This document shows positions 24,178 through 31,557 of a stretch of 44,967 nt of DNA, piece by piece. The translations under genes were made by a program, and so were the position numbers. A model generated the notes under the pieces. The model was not told the DNA's origin. It was given only the letters and a program-made list of their open reading frames with translations, and did not search any database. Each line of letters begins with the position of its first letter. Within the stretch, counting starts at the first letter, position 1. This DNA comes from 2-01-FULL-49-22 sp964639445. Its GTDB lineage: Bacteria; Patescibacteriota; Saccharimonadia; Saccharimonadales; UBA10212. Location of the stretch: NCBI GenBank assembly GCA_964639445.1, contig CAZXDA010000001.1, forward strand, positions 1 to 44,967, written 5' to 3'.

Positions 24178-24480
24178 ATGAGTAGAAACTCCCGAACAAT
24201 CAATATTTCCTTACCCAAAAAGTTGCTGGACGAAATCGATAGGGCGGCTGCTGATGAGTATGCCAGCCGCAGCGATTTCATTCGCGAATCAATTGTACGC
24301 AAGCTGAAGGGGCAGCGCGTGGTTGACGAATGGGGTGACGAAGGCGAATGGGAAACAGTCGTTGACTTTAGAGATATCAATCCGGATGGTGTTCCAATCG
24401 AAAAAGTCATGGTGGCTCTAGAGAGGCTGAAAGAAGCTGATGAACAAAATCGAAAAGCTTCTCCAAAAATTAGACGCTAA
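24178..24480 (+). CDS. Ribbon-helix-helix antitoxin
   Basis: 100 aa. Strand-helix-helix DNA-binding fold: RTINISLPKKLLDEIDRAA (residues ~7-25) followed by YASRSDFIRESIVRKL, typical of CopG/ParD-like repressors. The acidic rest (DEWGDEGEWETVVDF) probably wraps the toxin. The RelE-like toxin gene overlaps its last 41 bp. Expected to repress its own promoter at 24143-24171. Confidence 0.88.
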   Translation: MSRNSRTINISLPKKLLDEIDRAAADEYASRSDFIRESIVRKLKGQRVVDEWGDEGEWETVVDFRDINPDGVPIEKVMVALERLKEADEQNRKASPKIRR

Positions 24481-24682
24481 AACCCGTAACCAGATCGAGC
24501 AAGCGCTATTGCAAATTTATAGCCTAAAGCTTGAGGGGCTAAACGTTAAGAAAATTAAGGGGGCCAAGGGCATATTCAGAGTCCGAGTCGGCAGACATCG
24601 CATAATTTACCGCCAAGATGGCAAAAACATCAATCTTATTACCATAACTAAGCGTGACGAAAAAACTTACAAGGATTTCTAA
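24440..24682 (+). CDS. RelE/ParE-family toxin
   Basis: 80 aa. Compact barrel toxin; RelE members cut mRNA in the ribosome. Seen: KIKGAKGIFRVRVGRHRIIYRQDG with the basic strand, then INLITITKRDEKTYKDF, the typical end of the family. The order antitoxin then toxin with a 41-bp overlap is classical. RelE or ParE activity cannot be separated by sequence here. Confidence 0.88.
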   Translation: MNKIEKLLQKLDAKTRNQIEQALLQIYSLKLEGLNVKKIKGAKGIFRVRVGRHRIIYRQDGKNINLITITKRDEKTYKDF

Positions 24683-24694
24683 AGAACACCTGTT

Positions 24695-24721
24695 GTACGT
24701 TATAATTTTTTTATAACATAC
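24695..24721. repeat. 27-bp palindromic repeat, copy B
   Basis: Arms GTACGTTATAA and TTATAACATAC around TTTTT; one position differs, leaving a G-U pair on the minus strand. Lies between convergent genes (toxin and MmcQ-like). Confidence 0.85.
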
Positions 24722-24738
24722 ATTATTGACAACGAGGA

Positions 24739-25083
24739 TTATTGAGACACAAGATCATATGAATGTTTTATCAGATCTTTGATTTCGTCCCAGCTGAGTT
24801 GGCCAGTTAGTAGGATCGTGTTCCAGTGTTTTTTATTCAAATGATAGCCGGGCATCACAGTTTCGTATTTTGCGCGTAAAGTTTCTGCCAGCTGTGGGTC
24901 ACATTTTAAGCTGATTTGCACCGGCTCTTTCTTTTCAGGAATCAGCGCAAACATTTTTCCTTGCCCTGAGCTTGTCGAAGGGTCCCGTACTTTATAAACC
25001 GCCGTATTCTTACCAAATGGATAATCCAACCGAACATTCGGCAAACTCAAAATATACTCCTCAACTGTCTTATGATCCATCAT
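24739..25083 (-). CDS. MmcQ/YjbR-family protein
   Basis: 114 aa. DNA-binding-fold family (double-wing); typical features are VEEYILSLPNVRLDYPFG at the start and MPGYHLNKKHWNTI near the end. The insert DPSTSSGQGK (24960-24987) matches a common short dispersed repeat, CTTCGACAAGCTCAGG, in the coding frame. ATGA overlap of 4 bp with the amidase gene upstream, so they are coupled. Function in this family is not well known. Confidence 0.85.
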   Translation of the reverse strand: MMDHKTVEEYILSLPNVRLDYPFGKNTAVYKVRDPSTSSGQGKMFALIPEKKEPVQISLKCDPQLAETLRAKYETVMPGYHLNKKHWNTILLTGQLSWDEIKDLIKHSYDLVSQ

Positions 25084-25796
25084 AAATAGCTCAACAGTTT
25101 GGCTTTCCAGATTGTTAGGAAATTAGCTCCAGGGCAAATAGTCCCTTCGCGGGCTTCACGGTGACCGATAATCTTTTCTTTACTGATCTGAGGGTAGTAT
25201 TTTTTGATGTGAGCGGCCAATTTCTGTAAAATCTCATCCGTTGGATCTCGACCTTCATAATCGTTATCCAAACAAATTCCAATGCTGCGCTTATTGATAT
25301 CCCAATTGCCAGCGTGCCAGCCTAGTTGCGCATCATCAAGTAACCGTTCAAAAGTACCATCCATGCGCATCAGCCAGTGATAAATCAAAAAGCTTGGTTT
25401 GCCGTCTCTGAAATGACCCGACCATATGGCAGTACTCTTCAGCTGTCTTTCTTCACGCACGGTCGGATTCATAAAATATGGCGCATAAACGTTTAGTAGC
25501 TGAGTGGCATTCATGTAGCTCAAACGATAGCCCGGCTCTGCGCTGGTATGATGAATAACAACTGTATCGATTGGTTCGCGCTGCTCATCCAGATTCGGCC
25601 CATGATCAGCCAGCGCCACTTTATCTTCTAGTAACGCTTTTTCGAAAAAATGTCTGATGGTTTTACGGAATTCATCTGCCTTGTTGGACTCTTCGCTAAG
25701 TTTTTGTTGGGCCTCCTTAAAATAGGGTACAAACTCCATATACCAATCCGGCTTTTTGATTAATTCAGACCAGTGCTTTTCGTCAAAAACGGCCAT
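25080..25796 (-). CDS. N-acetylmuramoyl-L-alanine amidase (Amidase_2)
   Basis: 238 aa. Cleaves peptidoglycan between the sugar and the peptide. N-terminal ~70 residues are a charged helical lead. The amidase core follows: DTVVIHHTSAEPG (zinc His), IGICLDNDYEG, KEKIIGHREAREGTICPG with the second His and a Cys as zinc ligand. There is no signal peptide visible, so it may act inside the cell on recycled muropeptides or be exported in another way. It begins right after the msrB stop, with no gap, and ends in a 4-bp overlap with the MmcQ-like gene. Confidence 0.85.
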   Translation of the reverse strand: MAVFDEKHWSELIKKPDWYMEFVPYFKEAQQKLSEESNKADEFRKTIRHFFEKALLEDKVALADHGPNLDEQREPIDTVVIHHTSAEPGYRLSYMNATQLLNVYAPYFMNPTVREERQLKSTAIWSGHFRDGKPSFLIYHWLMRMDGTFERLLDDAQLGWHAGNWDINKRSIGICLDNDYEGRDPTDEILQKLAAHIKKYYPQISKEKIIGHREAREGTICPGANFLTIWKAKLLSYL

Positions 25797-26201
25797 TTAT
25801 TCTTTGGCTTTGGGAGTAAAGTCGAGGGTGCAGGAGTTGATACAGTAGCGTTGGCCAGTTGGCTGGTCGTAAGCGTCATCGAAAAGATGGCCTAAATGGC
25901 TGCCGCAATTAGCGCAAATAACCTCCGTACGAGTCATGCCGTGCGATTTATCTTCCTCTAGCTTGACGTTGCCTTTAGTCGCGACATCATAAAAGCTCGG
26001 CCAGCCGGAGCCGGAATCGAACTTAGTGTCACTACTAAAAAGCGGTGCGCCGCAGGCGGCGCATGTATACATCCCATTTTCTTTGTTATGTAAGAATTTG
26101 CCACTAAAAGGCGCTTCCGTCCCCTTCTGCCGCATAATCTGATACTGCTCCGGCGTTAACTTCTTTTTTAACTCTTCATCAGATAACTCAACTTTTGGCA
26201 T
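25797..26201 (-). CDS. msrB: Peptide methionine-R-sulfoxide reductase
   Basis: 134 aa. Repairs oxidised methionine in proteins. Zinc Cys pairs C47/C50 and C96/C99; the catalytic Cys is C120 in RYCINSCTLDF; a further Cys (C124) close by could be the resolving one. GSGWPSFYDV and HLGHLFDDA are family landmarks. GAGAGGA stands 9 nt before the ATG, so it has a normal leader. It heads the set msrB, amidase, MmcQ-like. Confidence 0.95.
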   Translation of the reverse strand: MPKVELSDEELKKKLTPEQYQIMRQKGTEAPFSGKFLHNKENGMYTCAACGAPLFSSDTKFDSGSGWPSFYDVATKGNVKLEEDKSHGMTRTEVICANCGSHLGHLFDDAYDQPTGQRYCINSCTLDFTPKAKE

Positions 26202-26244
26202 AGCAATTTTCCTCTCATTCTACCTCTAATTTTACGTTATGCTT

Positions 26245-26271
26245 GTACGTTATAATTTTATTATAACGTAC
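26245..26271. repeat. 27-bp palindromic repeat, copy C
   Basis: Perfect 12-bp arms GTACGTTATAAT and ATTATAACGTAC around TTT. Between argS and msrB, i.e. 3' of argS. Confidence 0.9.
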
Positions 26272-26294
26272 AATTTGTTCAATCCTACTTTGGG

Positions 26295-27959
26295 TTACAT
26301 TTTCTCTAAAACTGGGATGTTGAGCAGCTCTAAGCCATTTTTTAAGACTTGGGCATAAGCCTCGACTAATTTTAAGCGAATATTCTGGCGCGGGTCGCCA
26401 ATAATACGGCTGCTTTCATAAAAGCGATTAAACGTTTGAGCTAATTCATACAAGTATGTACAGATGTGGCTGGGCAGAAGCTCATTGACCGCAGATTCTA
26501 CAACTTCCGGGAATTCGCTAATTTTGCGAGCTAAAGTCCGTTCTGCTGGATCCAACGATTTGTTGCCTATTGCCTGTTTCCTATCGCCTGTTTCCTTACT
26601 CAAAATGCTGTTTGCTCGCACATAAGCGTATTGTAAATATGGGCCGCTGTTGCCCTGCAAGCTAACAGATTCGGCCGGATCAAAAATCATATCGGCACCA
26701 ATTCGGTTTTTCAAAAATGCATATTTGACGGCCGCTAGTGCCACTTCAAAATTTTCCTGCTTATTAATTTTTTTATTAGCTTCGTTAGCGGCCGCCAGCA
26801 CATCTTCGGCTTTGATGATATTACCCAGACGGCTACTCATTTTGACTCCGCCCGAAAGCTTAACCATGCCATGAGTTATATGAATGGTTTTTTGTGCTAG
26901 TTCCGGCGCGATCTGCTCGATGGCCTTAAGTACAACCTGCATGTACTCATAAATATCGTTACCTGTAATTATGACCGACTTATCAAAATGATAATCCTGC
27001 CACTTTTTTAGAATTAAGCCCACGTCTTTTGTTTCGTAAGTCGGTAATCCTTCTCTATTAATGAAGACTCGAGTATGCATGTTGTGAACCTCGCCGCGGA
27101 ATACAATAGCGCCTTGCGATTCTTCAAAAACCTTATTGATATTTTCTTTGACGGCTTTGAGCCCCGGCTTAACCGTTTCGCTCTCGGGATAATATTTATC
27201 GAAATGTGTGCCGAGCTTGGCATAAAAGGCGTTGAAATAGTCATAGCTCCATTGGCGAGTCGTCCAATAAATTTGAGCGAGTGGCGAATCATGGTCTTTT
27301 TGCTCAACAATTTGATAAATGCGTTTGTTCAGCTTGTCTATTTGCGCCTTTGCTTTGGGACTATCCTCATAAGCTTTATTCCCTTCTATATAGCAATCAG
27401 TCATCCACTCTGGACGTTTGTCTGGTTCAATATCATTCAGCTTTTTCGGCAACTCACCGCTCAATTTCTGCAAAATAGCCCACATGGTTCTTGCTACGTG
27501 CAACCCTACATCACCGCCAAAATTCACACGAGCCACTTTAGCGCCGGCCGCTTCGAATAATTTAGCGATGGCGTCACCAACCACGCTGGTATAAAGATGC
27601 CCAACATGAAGCACCTTGAAAGGATTCGGGTCGGAATATTCGACAACTATGGTTTGGTTTTCATAAGATTTAGCCGGCTTTCTCTCTATCTCCTGCAAAA
27701 TCGCCTCGTCAGTCAGCCAAATATTAATAAAGCCGGAGCCGGCGACTTCGGCCTTGGCCACAACTGCCGAATTCTGAATTTTAGCAACCAGAGCTTCAGC
27801 AATTTCGCGCGGAGGTTTGGCGATTTTAGCCGCCAGCTGCATGGCCAAATTGCTGCTAAAATCGCCAAATTGCTCTTGCGGCCGCGTTAATTCCGCCTCA
27901 ACATCAACGCTAAACAGGTCTTTAGCTACGGCTTTTAAAGCCTGCTTTAACTCTTCCAT
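26295..27959 (-). CDS. argS: Arginyl-tRNA synthetase
   Basis: 554 aa. Charges tRNA-Arg. Seen: N-terminal additional domain start, the HIGH-like HVGH in DPNPFKVLHVGHLYTS, EGLPTYETKDVGL, the KMSKS-like KMSSR in GGVKMSSRLGN, and the C-terminal DALR-type anticodon domain. A stutter repeat (26560-26600, 14-bp units) codes ETGDRKQAIGNK in frame. A TATAAT-like stretch is 4-9 nt before the ATG, again leaderless in style. Palindrome copy C stands 3' of it. Confidence 0.97.
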   Translation of the reverse strand: MEELKQALKAVAKDLFSVDVEAELTRPQEQFGDFSSNLAMQLAAKIAKPPREIAEALVAKIQNSAVVAKAEVAGSGFINIWLTDEAILQEIERKPAKSYENQTIVVEYSDPNPFKVLHVGHLYTSVVGDAIAKLFEAAGAKVARVNFGGDVGLHVARTMWAILQKLSGELPKKLNDIEPDKRPEWMTDCYIEGNKAYEDSPKAKAQIDKLNKRIYQIVEQKDHDSPLAQIYWTTRQWSYDYFNAFYAKLGTHFDKYYPESETVKPGLKAVKENINKVFEESQGAIVFRGEVHNMHTRVFINREGLPTYETKDVGLILKKWQDYHFDKSVIITGNDIYEYMQVVLKAIEQIAPELAQKTIHITHGMVKLSGGVKMSSRLGNIIKAEDVLAAANEANKKINKQENFEVALAAVKYAFLKNRIGADMIFDPAESVSLQGNSGPYLQYAYVRANSILSKETGDRKQAIGNKSLDPAERTLARKISEFPEVVESAVNELLPSHICTYLYELAQTFNRFYESSRIIGDPRQNIRLKLVEAYAQVLKNGLELLNIPVLEKM

Positions 27960-28026
27960 CTCGATTATATAATACCAGCTAACCCTCTTAGGCTCTCCTA
28001 AAGCCTTCTATTTAAACATTTCTATA

Positions 28027-28055
28027 TTTACATATTTCAATTGAACTTGTATAGT
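28027..28055 (+). promoter_or_regulatory. ArsR operon promoter with inner palindrome
   Basis: TTTACA (28027-28032), 17 bp, TATAGT (28050-28055). The spacer contains the perfect palindrome TTCAATTGAA (28037-28046), a fitting operator for the ArsR-type regulator. Leader of ~46 nt with AAGGA 12 nt before the ATG. Confidence 0.7.
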
Positions 28056-28107
28056 GAGTGTATGGTGAATTTTGTAAAAGTAGTACGAATAAGGACAGGG
28101 CGTAACC

Positions 28108-28380
28108 ATGGCAGAGGATAAAGTTGTTAAAGTCTTCAAAGCTTTAGCCAACCCCACCCGCTTAAAGATGGTGCGAGAGTTAAAAAGCTGCCCTAACTCA
28201 GAAGAGAGTTGTAGCCATCTTTCAGAAAAAAGCATACTTAGTCAACCAACGCTTAGTCATCACTTCAACAGGCTGGTTGAGGCCGGCATTGTTCACGAAA
28301 CTAAGTTTGGCACCCAAAAAAATTACGCCCTAAACCGTCAACTGCTCGATAGCATCGGCATTGATTATAAAAAGCTATGA
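28108..28380 (+). CDS. ArsR-family transcriptional regulator
   Basis: 90 aa. Winged helix-turn-helix repressor. Seen: FKALANPTRLKMVRELKSCP (residues ~11-30), the recognition helix in QPTLSHHFNRLVEAGIV, and the wing. Four-base overlap with the next gene (ATGA). There are Cys at ~30 and 35 (SCPNSEESCSHL) at the place where some family members hold thiol or metal sensors. The inner palindrome of its promoter is the likely operator. The redox enzymes beside it point to control of flavin reductases. Confidence 0.9.
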   Translation: MAEDKVVKVFKALANPTRLKMVRELKSCPNSEESCSHLSEKSILSQPTLSHHFNRLVEAGIVHETKFGTQKNYALNRQLLDSIGIDYKKL

Positions 28381-28967
28381 GACTAATTATTGTTATTGGC
28401 AGCACCAGACCCGGCCGTCTTAGCGAACGAGTTGCTAAGTGGGTCGAGGCTGAGGCTAAAAATTTGTCAGATATCGAGGTTGAGCTAGTTGATTTAGCTG
28501 ATTATCCCCTGCCCTTCATGAATGAGCCTATCAGTCCGCGCTACAACCCCAATCGCCAACTTGATGAAGCTATAAAACACTGGACTACCAAAGTTGCCTC
28601 TGGTGATGCTTACGTTTTTGTGACGCCAGAATATAACCATTCTATTCCCGGGGTTTTGAAAAATGCCATTGATTATCTGACCTGGGAAATGGTTAAAAAA
28701 CCAGCCACTGTTGTATCACACGGAACTGTTGGTGGCGCCAGAGCAACCATGCACTTAAAAGAGATTTTAAGCGAATCACGAGCAACTATTATCCCGACGG
28801 CTGTAGCTTTACCCAGAGCCGGCGAATCTTTAAGTGAAAATGGACAACTGAGTCAGGGGTTAAGAGCTATGCCATACGGTCCGCAAGTAGCCTTAGAAAG
28901 TATGCTTGAAGAACTATATTGGTATGCCAAAGCTTTAGCTGCTGCCCGAGCAACGATCATCAAGTAG
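28377..28967 (+). CDS. NADPH-dependent FMN reductase
   Basis: 196 aa, flavodoxin-like. Seen: LIIVIGSTRPGRLSERVAKW (FMN phosphate loop GSTRPGR), VFVTPEYNHSIPGVLKNAIDYL and the HGTVGGARA loop. Reduces quinones, nitro compounds or metals in known relatives. Follows the regulator with a 4-bp ATGA overlap, so the two are one operon. Ends in an 8-bp overlap with the convergent flavodoxin-fold gene. Confidence 0.92.
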   Translation: MRLIIVIGSTRPGRLSERVAKWVEAEAKNLSDIEVELVDLADYPLPFMNEPISPRYNPNRQLDEAIKHWTTKVASGDAYVFVTPEYNHSIPGVLKNAIDYLTWEMVKKPATVVSHGTVGGARATMHLKEILSESRATIIPTAVALPRAGESLSENGQLSQGLRAMPYGPQVALESMLEELYWYAKALAAARATIIK

Positions 28968-29634
28968 TGTAACGTACCAGCCACTGGGGGCTGTCGGTAA
29001 GGTGCTCCAGACGAAATTGCAGTTCGTTTAAAACCTGAACCCGGCCGGCATCATCCAGCCCTAAAACATTAAGCGCCACAAACGGTTCATGCACATCGAA
29101 CCCGCAAAAAGCCAGTGTATCGTGATTTATGTGGTGGAGAGTTTGCTTGGCAGTGGCTTTATGGACACCGCTTTCTTCGTAGTAATCGGCGGGGTGACCA
29201 GCGGTGACAATCATCATAGCTTGCCTGCCACGCAGCAGGCCGTTTTCGTAAAATTTACCGCCATCCCAAGCTACGCCCATAGCCAGCACACGGTCAAACC
29301 AGCCTTTTAAAATTGCCGGCACGCTGGCCCACCACATAGGCGCAACAAAAAGTATTAAATCAGCGGCTCTGACTTTGTCTATCTCGCCAGTGATGTCGGG
29401 CGAAAAAGACATATTAAGTTTGGCGGCATGTTTCTGTTCCAGCATGTAATTAAAGTGGCCACCGCTGCTGGTTACAAAATCCCATTTTTGCGCCAGCGGG
29501 TTAAAGCCCTCGCCATATAGGTCGCTTACGACTACACTGTGGCCTTGGCGAGTCAAAGTCTGATAAGCCAGATTTTTTAAGGCGCTAGTTAGCGAACTTG
29601 GCTCATGATGCGCGTAGATAATCAAAACATTCAT
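28960..29634 (-). CDS. NAD(P)H dehydrogenase (quinone), flavodoxin-fold
   Basis: 224 aa, KefF/NQO-like. Seen: VLIIYAHHEPSSLTSALKNL, DLILFVAPMWWASVPAILKGWFDRVLAMG with the FMN-binding P-x-W-W loop, and LRGRQAMMIVTAGH. TAAAAT (29642-29647) ends 7 nt before the ATG (leaderless). It is convergent to the FMN reductase, so this locus holds two different flavin reductases. The pair with the ArsR-like gene suggests defence against electrophiles or quinones; inferred. Confidence 0.9.
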   Translation of the reverse strand: MNVLIIYAHHEPSSLTSALKNLAYQTLTRQGHSVVVSDLYGEGFNPLAQKWDFVTSSGGHFNYMLEQKHAAKLNMSFSPDITGEIDKVRAADLILFVAPMWWASVPAILKGWFDRVLAMGVAWDGGKFYENGLLRGRQAMMIVTAGHPADYYEESGVHKATAKQTLHHINHDTLAFCGFDVHEPFVALNVLGLDDAGRVQVLNELQFRLEHLTDSPQWLVRYTT

Positions 29635-29641
29635 TGTTCTT

Positions 29642-29647
29642 ATTTTA
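29642..29647 (-). promoter_or_regulatory. -10 element of the quinone reductase gene
   Basis: TAAAAT on the minus strand with seven bases before the ATG at 29634. Confidence 0.55.
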
Positions 29648-29670
29648 GCTTAAGAGCCAATAGCCCCAAA

Positions 29671-29728
29671 TGTCATTCTGAACTTGATTCAGAATCCAGA
29701 CTGGATTCCGGCCTTCGCCGGAATGACA
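29671..29728. repeat. REP-like element, full copy
   Basis: 58 bp from TGTCATTC to GAATGACA. Two hairpins: CTGAA/TTCAG and ATTCCGGC/GCCGGAAT. It is the reverse orientation of the copy at 42214-42269. Confidence 0.88.
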
Positions 29729-29737
29729 ATTGGAGTT

Positions 29738-30172
29738 TTAAGCGACGATGGGGCGGACGGCTTGGTCTTGCAGGCGGAAAATCATCTGGCTGATCTTCCA
29801 GGTTCCGTTAGCTGTTTTCACCAGGATGTAGTCAATTGTGCCGCGTACGGTCCAGGCATAGCGTTCGCCGCGGTCAGCTACATAATGCACATGTTCAACG
29901 TCAGTCGTTACTTTGGCGCGGCGCGAATTTAGCATTCGCACAGCCAAACGCTTAATGAAATGCCGAGTGGCGTAAAAGTAGCTACCAATTTCTTTGTGCC
30001 AACTATCGATCAGGCGCTTCTTGGGTATGACCGCCGGCATTTCGCCGTTAATGGCCTTATTATCTACAAAAGGTTTCTTAACAAAGTAGTTTTCGAGCCT
30101 TTCCCACTGCTTAAGGTCTTGTAATTGAGCGACGGCCGTCACAACTTCTTTGATCATTTCCTTATCTGTCAT
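29738..30172 (-). CDS. SnoaL/NTF2-like protein
   Basis: 144 aa. Small alpha-beta cone fold: VAQLQDLKQWERLENYFVKKP at the start, IDSWHKEIGSYFYATRHF, then strands ending YILVKTANGTWKISQMIFR, typical of SnoaL_4 members. ATG at 30172 is chosen because AAAGGAT stands 6 nt before it; a longer frame to 30244 has no site. Such domains serve as hydratases, isomerases or binding domains. No specific role visible. Confidence 0.78.
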   Translation of the reverse strand: MTDKEMIKEVVTAVAQLQDLKQWERLENYFVKKPFVDNKAINGEMPAVIPKKRLIDSWHKEIGSYFYATRHFIKRLAVRMLNSRRAKVTTDVEHVHYVADRGERYAWTVRGTIDYILVKTANGTWKISQMIFRLQDQAVRPIVA

Positions 30173-30279
30173 GTTAGATCCTTTCTTGTTGGTATTTTTG
30201 ATGGCTTTTCGCCACATACCCATTGTAACACCACCATAAAACACTGACGTTTATTGTTCTGCAATCATGAATACACTTA

Positions 30280-30369
30280 TGGCGGAGAGGACAGGATTTG
30301 AACCTGCGAAAGCCTTTCGGCTCAACACGCTTTCCAAGCGTGCGCCTTAAACCACTCGGCCACCTCTCC
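30280..30369 (-). tRNA. tRNA-Ser (GGA), CCA encoded
   Basis: Acceptor arms GGAGAGG and CCTCTCC pair fully; discriminator G then CCA in the genome. D arm GGCCGAGTGGTTTAAGG, anticodon stem CACGC/GCGTG with loop TTGGAAA (anticodon GGA), a long variable arm (GAGCCGAAAGGCTTTC) as in class II Ser tRNA, and T arm with GGTTCAAATCC. Reads UCC and UCU. It is next to the scaffold gap. Confidence 0.97.
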
Positions 30370-30699
30370 CAAATAATTCTAACAGATTGGATAAGGAGAT
30401 TATTTTACAACCTTTTTATTTTGGCTTAAGCAGAAATTAAAAGGTAAACTAGCGTTTAGAGACATTGAGTTGGAGGGGATTTCACGTCAAAGGGTGTGGG
30501 CAGGGTTCGCTGTGGCGAACCAATTATNNNNNNNNNNNNNNNNNNNNNNNNNNNNNNNNNNNNNNNNNNNNNNNNNNNNNNNNNNNNNNNNNNNNNNNNN
30601 NNNNNNNNNNNNNNNNNNNNNNNNNNNAATAACAAATGATAAATTAATGAAAAATGCTAAATGTAAAATGATAAATGCAATTCTTGAGGGAGCTTTTTA
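30370..30699. other. Intergenic region with scaffold gap
   Basis: 100 N at 30528-30627. Before it, a perfect 7-bp hairpin (GGTTCGC and GCGAACC) and no gene; after it AT-rich quasi-repeats (TAAATG, TAAATTAATG). The missing sequence may be more or less than 100 bp and may hold the start of the exporter operon. Confidence 0.85.
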
Positions 30700-31557
30700 A
30701 TGCCTCTCATAGAATTGCAGGAAGTATCAAAAGTTTATGGATTCGGCGAAGCCACAACTTTAGCATTGGATGAAGTTGATTTAGTCGTCGAAAAGGGAGA
30801 ATTCGTGGCCGTAATGGGACCTTCCGGCAGCGGCAAGACCACTCTACTTAATATCATTGGTCTGCTTGATCGGCCAACTCACGGCACCTATTTGCTGGAT
30901 AGCAGATCGGTTGACCGCCTGCGCGCCAACCGGCAAGCTAAATTGCGGCGCGACCGGATTGGCTTTGTCTTTCAGTCTTATAATTTGATCCAACGCTTGA
31001 ACGTACTTGATAATGTTGCTCTACCTCTAGCTTACAAGGGGATGACGCCGGTGCGGCGATGGCAGCGCGCCAGCGATATGTTAGAAATTGTTGGTTTGCG
31101 CGAGCGCGAGTATTTTTTGCCGCGCCACCTCTCTAGCGGCCAGGCGCAGCGCGCTGCCATCGCCCGAGCGCTTATTAACAAACCAAGCATCATTATTGCC
31201 GACGAGCCGACCGGCAACCTAGATAGCTTTGACAGCAAGGTTGTGATGGAACTGTTTGCCGATATTCACCGCCAGGGCAACACCGTACTGCTTGTAACAC
31301 ATAACCCCGAGCTCACCCGCTATGCCAGCCGTGTAATTTACATGTCTGATGGCATGATAGTCGGCGACGAGAAAACGGCTATTGGTCATTTAGCCAAAGG
31401 TGCCCGCCGCATTTACTTCAGCCGCTATCGCCGCACGCCAGAAGATATTACAGCCGGCGTCTCAGCTCTGATGCACGTGGTACCCGGCAAAGAACTAAAC
31501 AGCGTACCACAAAAAGACAAACGTAAGAGAAAGAGGGCTAAAAGTGTGGAGCGGTAA
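30700..31557 (+). CDS. ABC transporter ATP-binding protein, MacB/LolD type
   Basis: 285 aa. Walker A GPSGSGKTT at residues 40-48, Q-loop VFQSYNLIQRLNV, signature LSSGQAQRAAIARAL, Walker B IIIADEPTGNLDS and the switch His in LVTHNPE. After ~residue 220 it has a ~60-residue basic extension (RRIYFSRYRRTPEDITAG, then KRKRAK). GAGGGAG lies 8 nt before the ATG. 14-bp overlap with the permease gene. A membrane-fusion partner is normal upstream; if present, it lies in or before the gap. Confidence 0.95.
   Translation: MPLIELQEVSKVYGFGEATTLALDEVDLVVEKGEFVAVMGPSGSGKTTLLNIIGLLDRPTHGTYLLDSRSVDRLRANRQAKLRRDRIGFVFQSYNLIQRLNVLDNVALPLAYKGMTPVRRWQRASDMLEIVGLREREYFLPRHLSSGQAQRAAIARALINKPSIIIADEPTGNLDSFDSKVVMELFADIHRQGNTVLLVTHNPELTRYASRVIYMSDGMIVGDEKTAIGHLAKGARRIYFSRYRRTPEDITAGVSALMHVVPGKELNSVPQKDKRKRKRAKSVER

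Noticed and set aside
30470..30700. ORF running through the N gap
   Set aside because: Made only by the unknown bases; no start context and no conserved residues.
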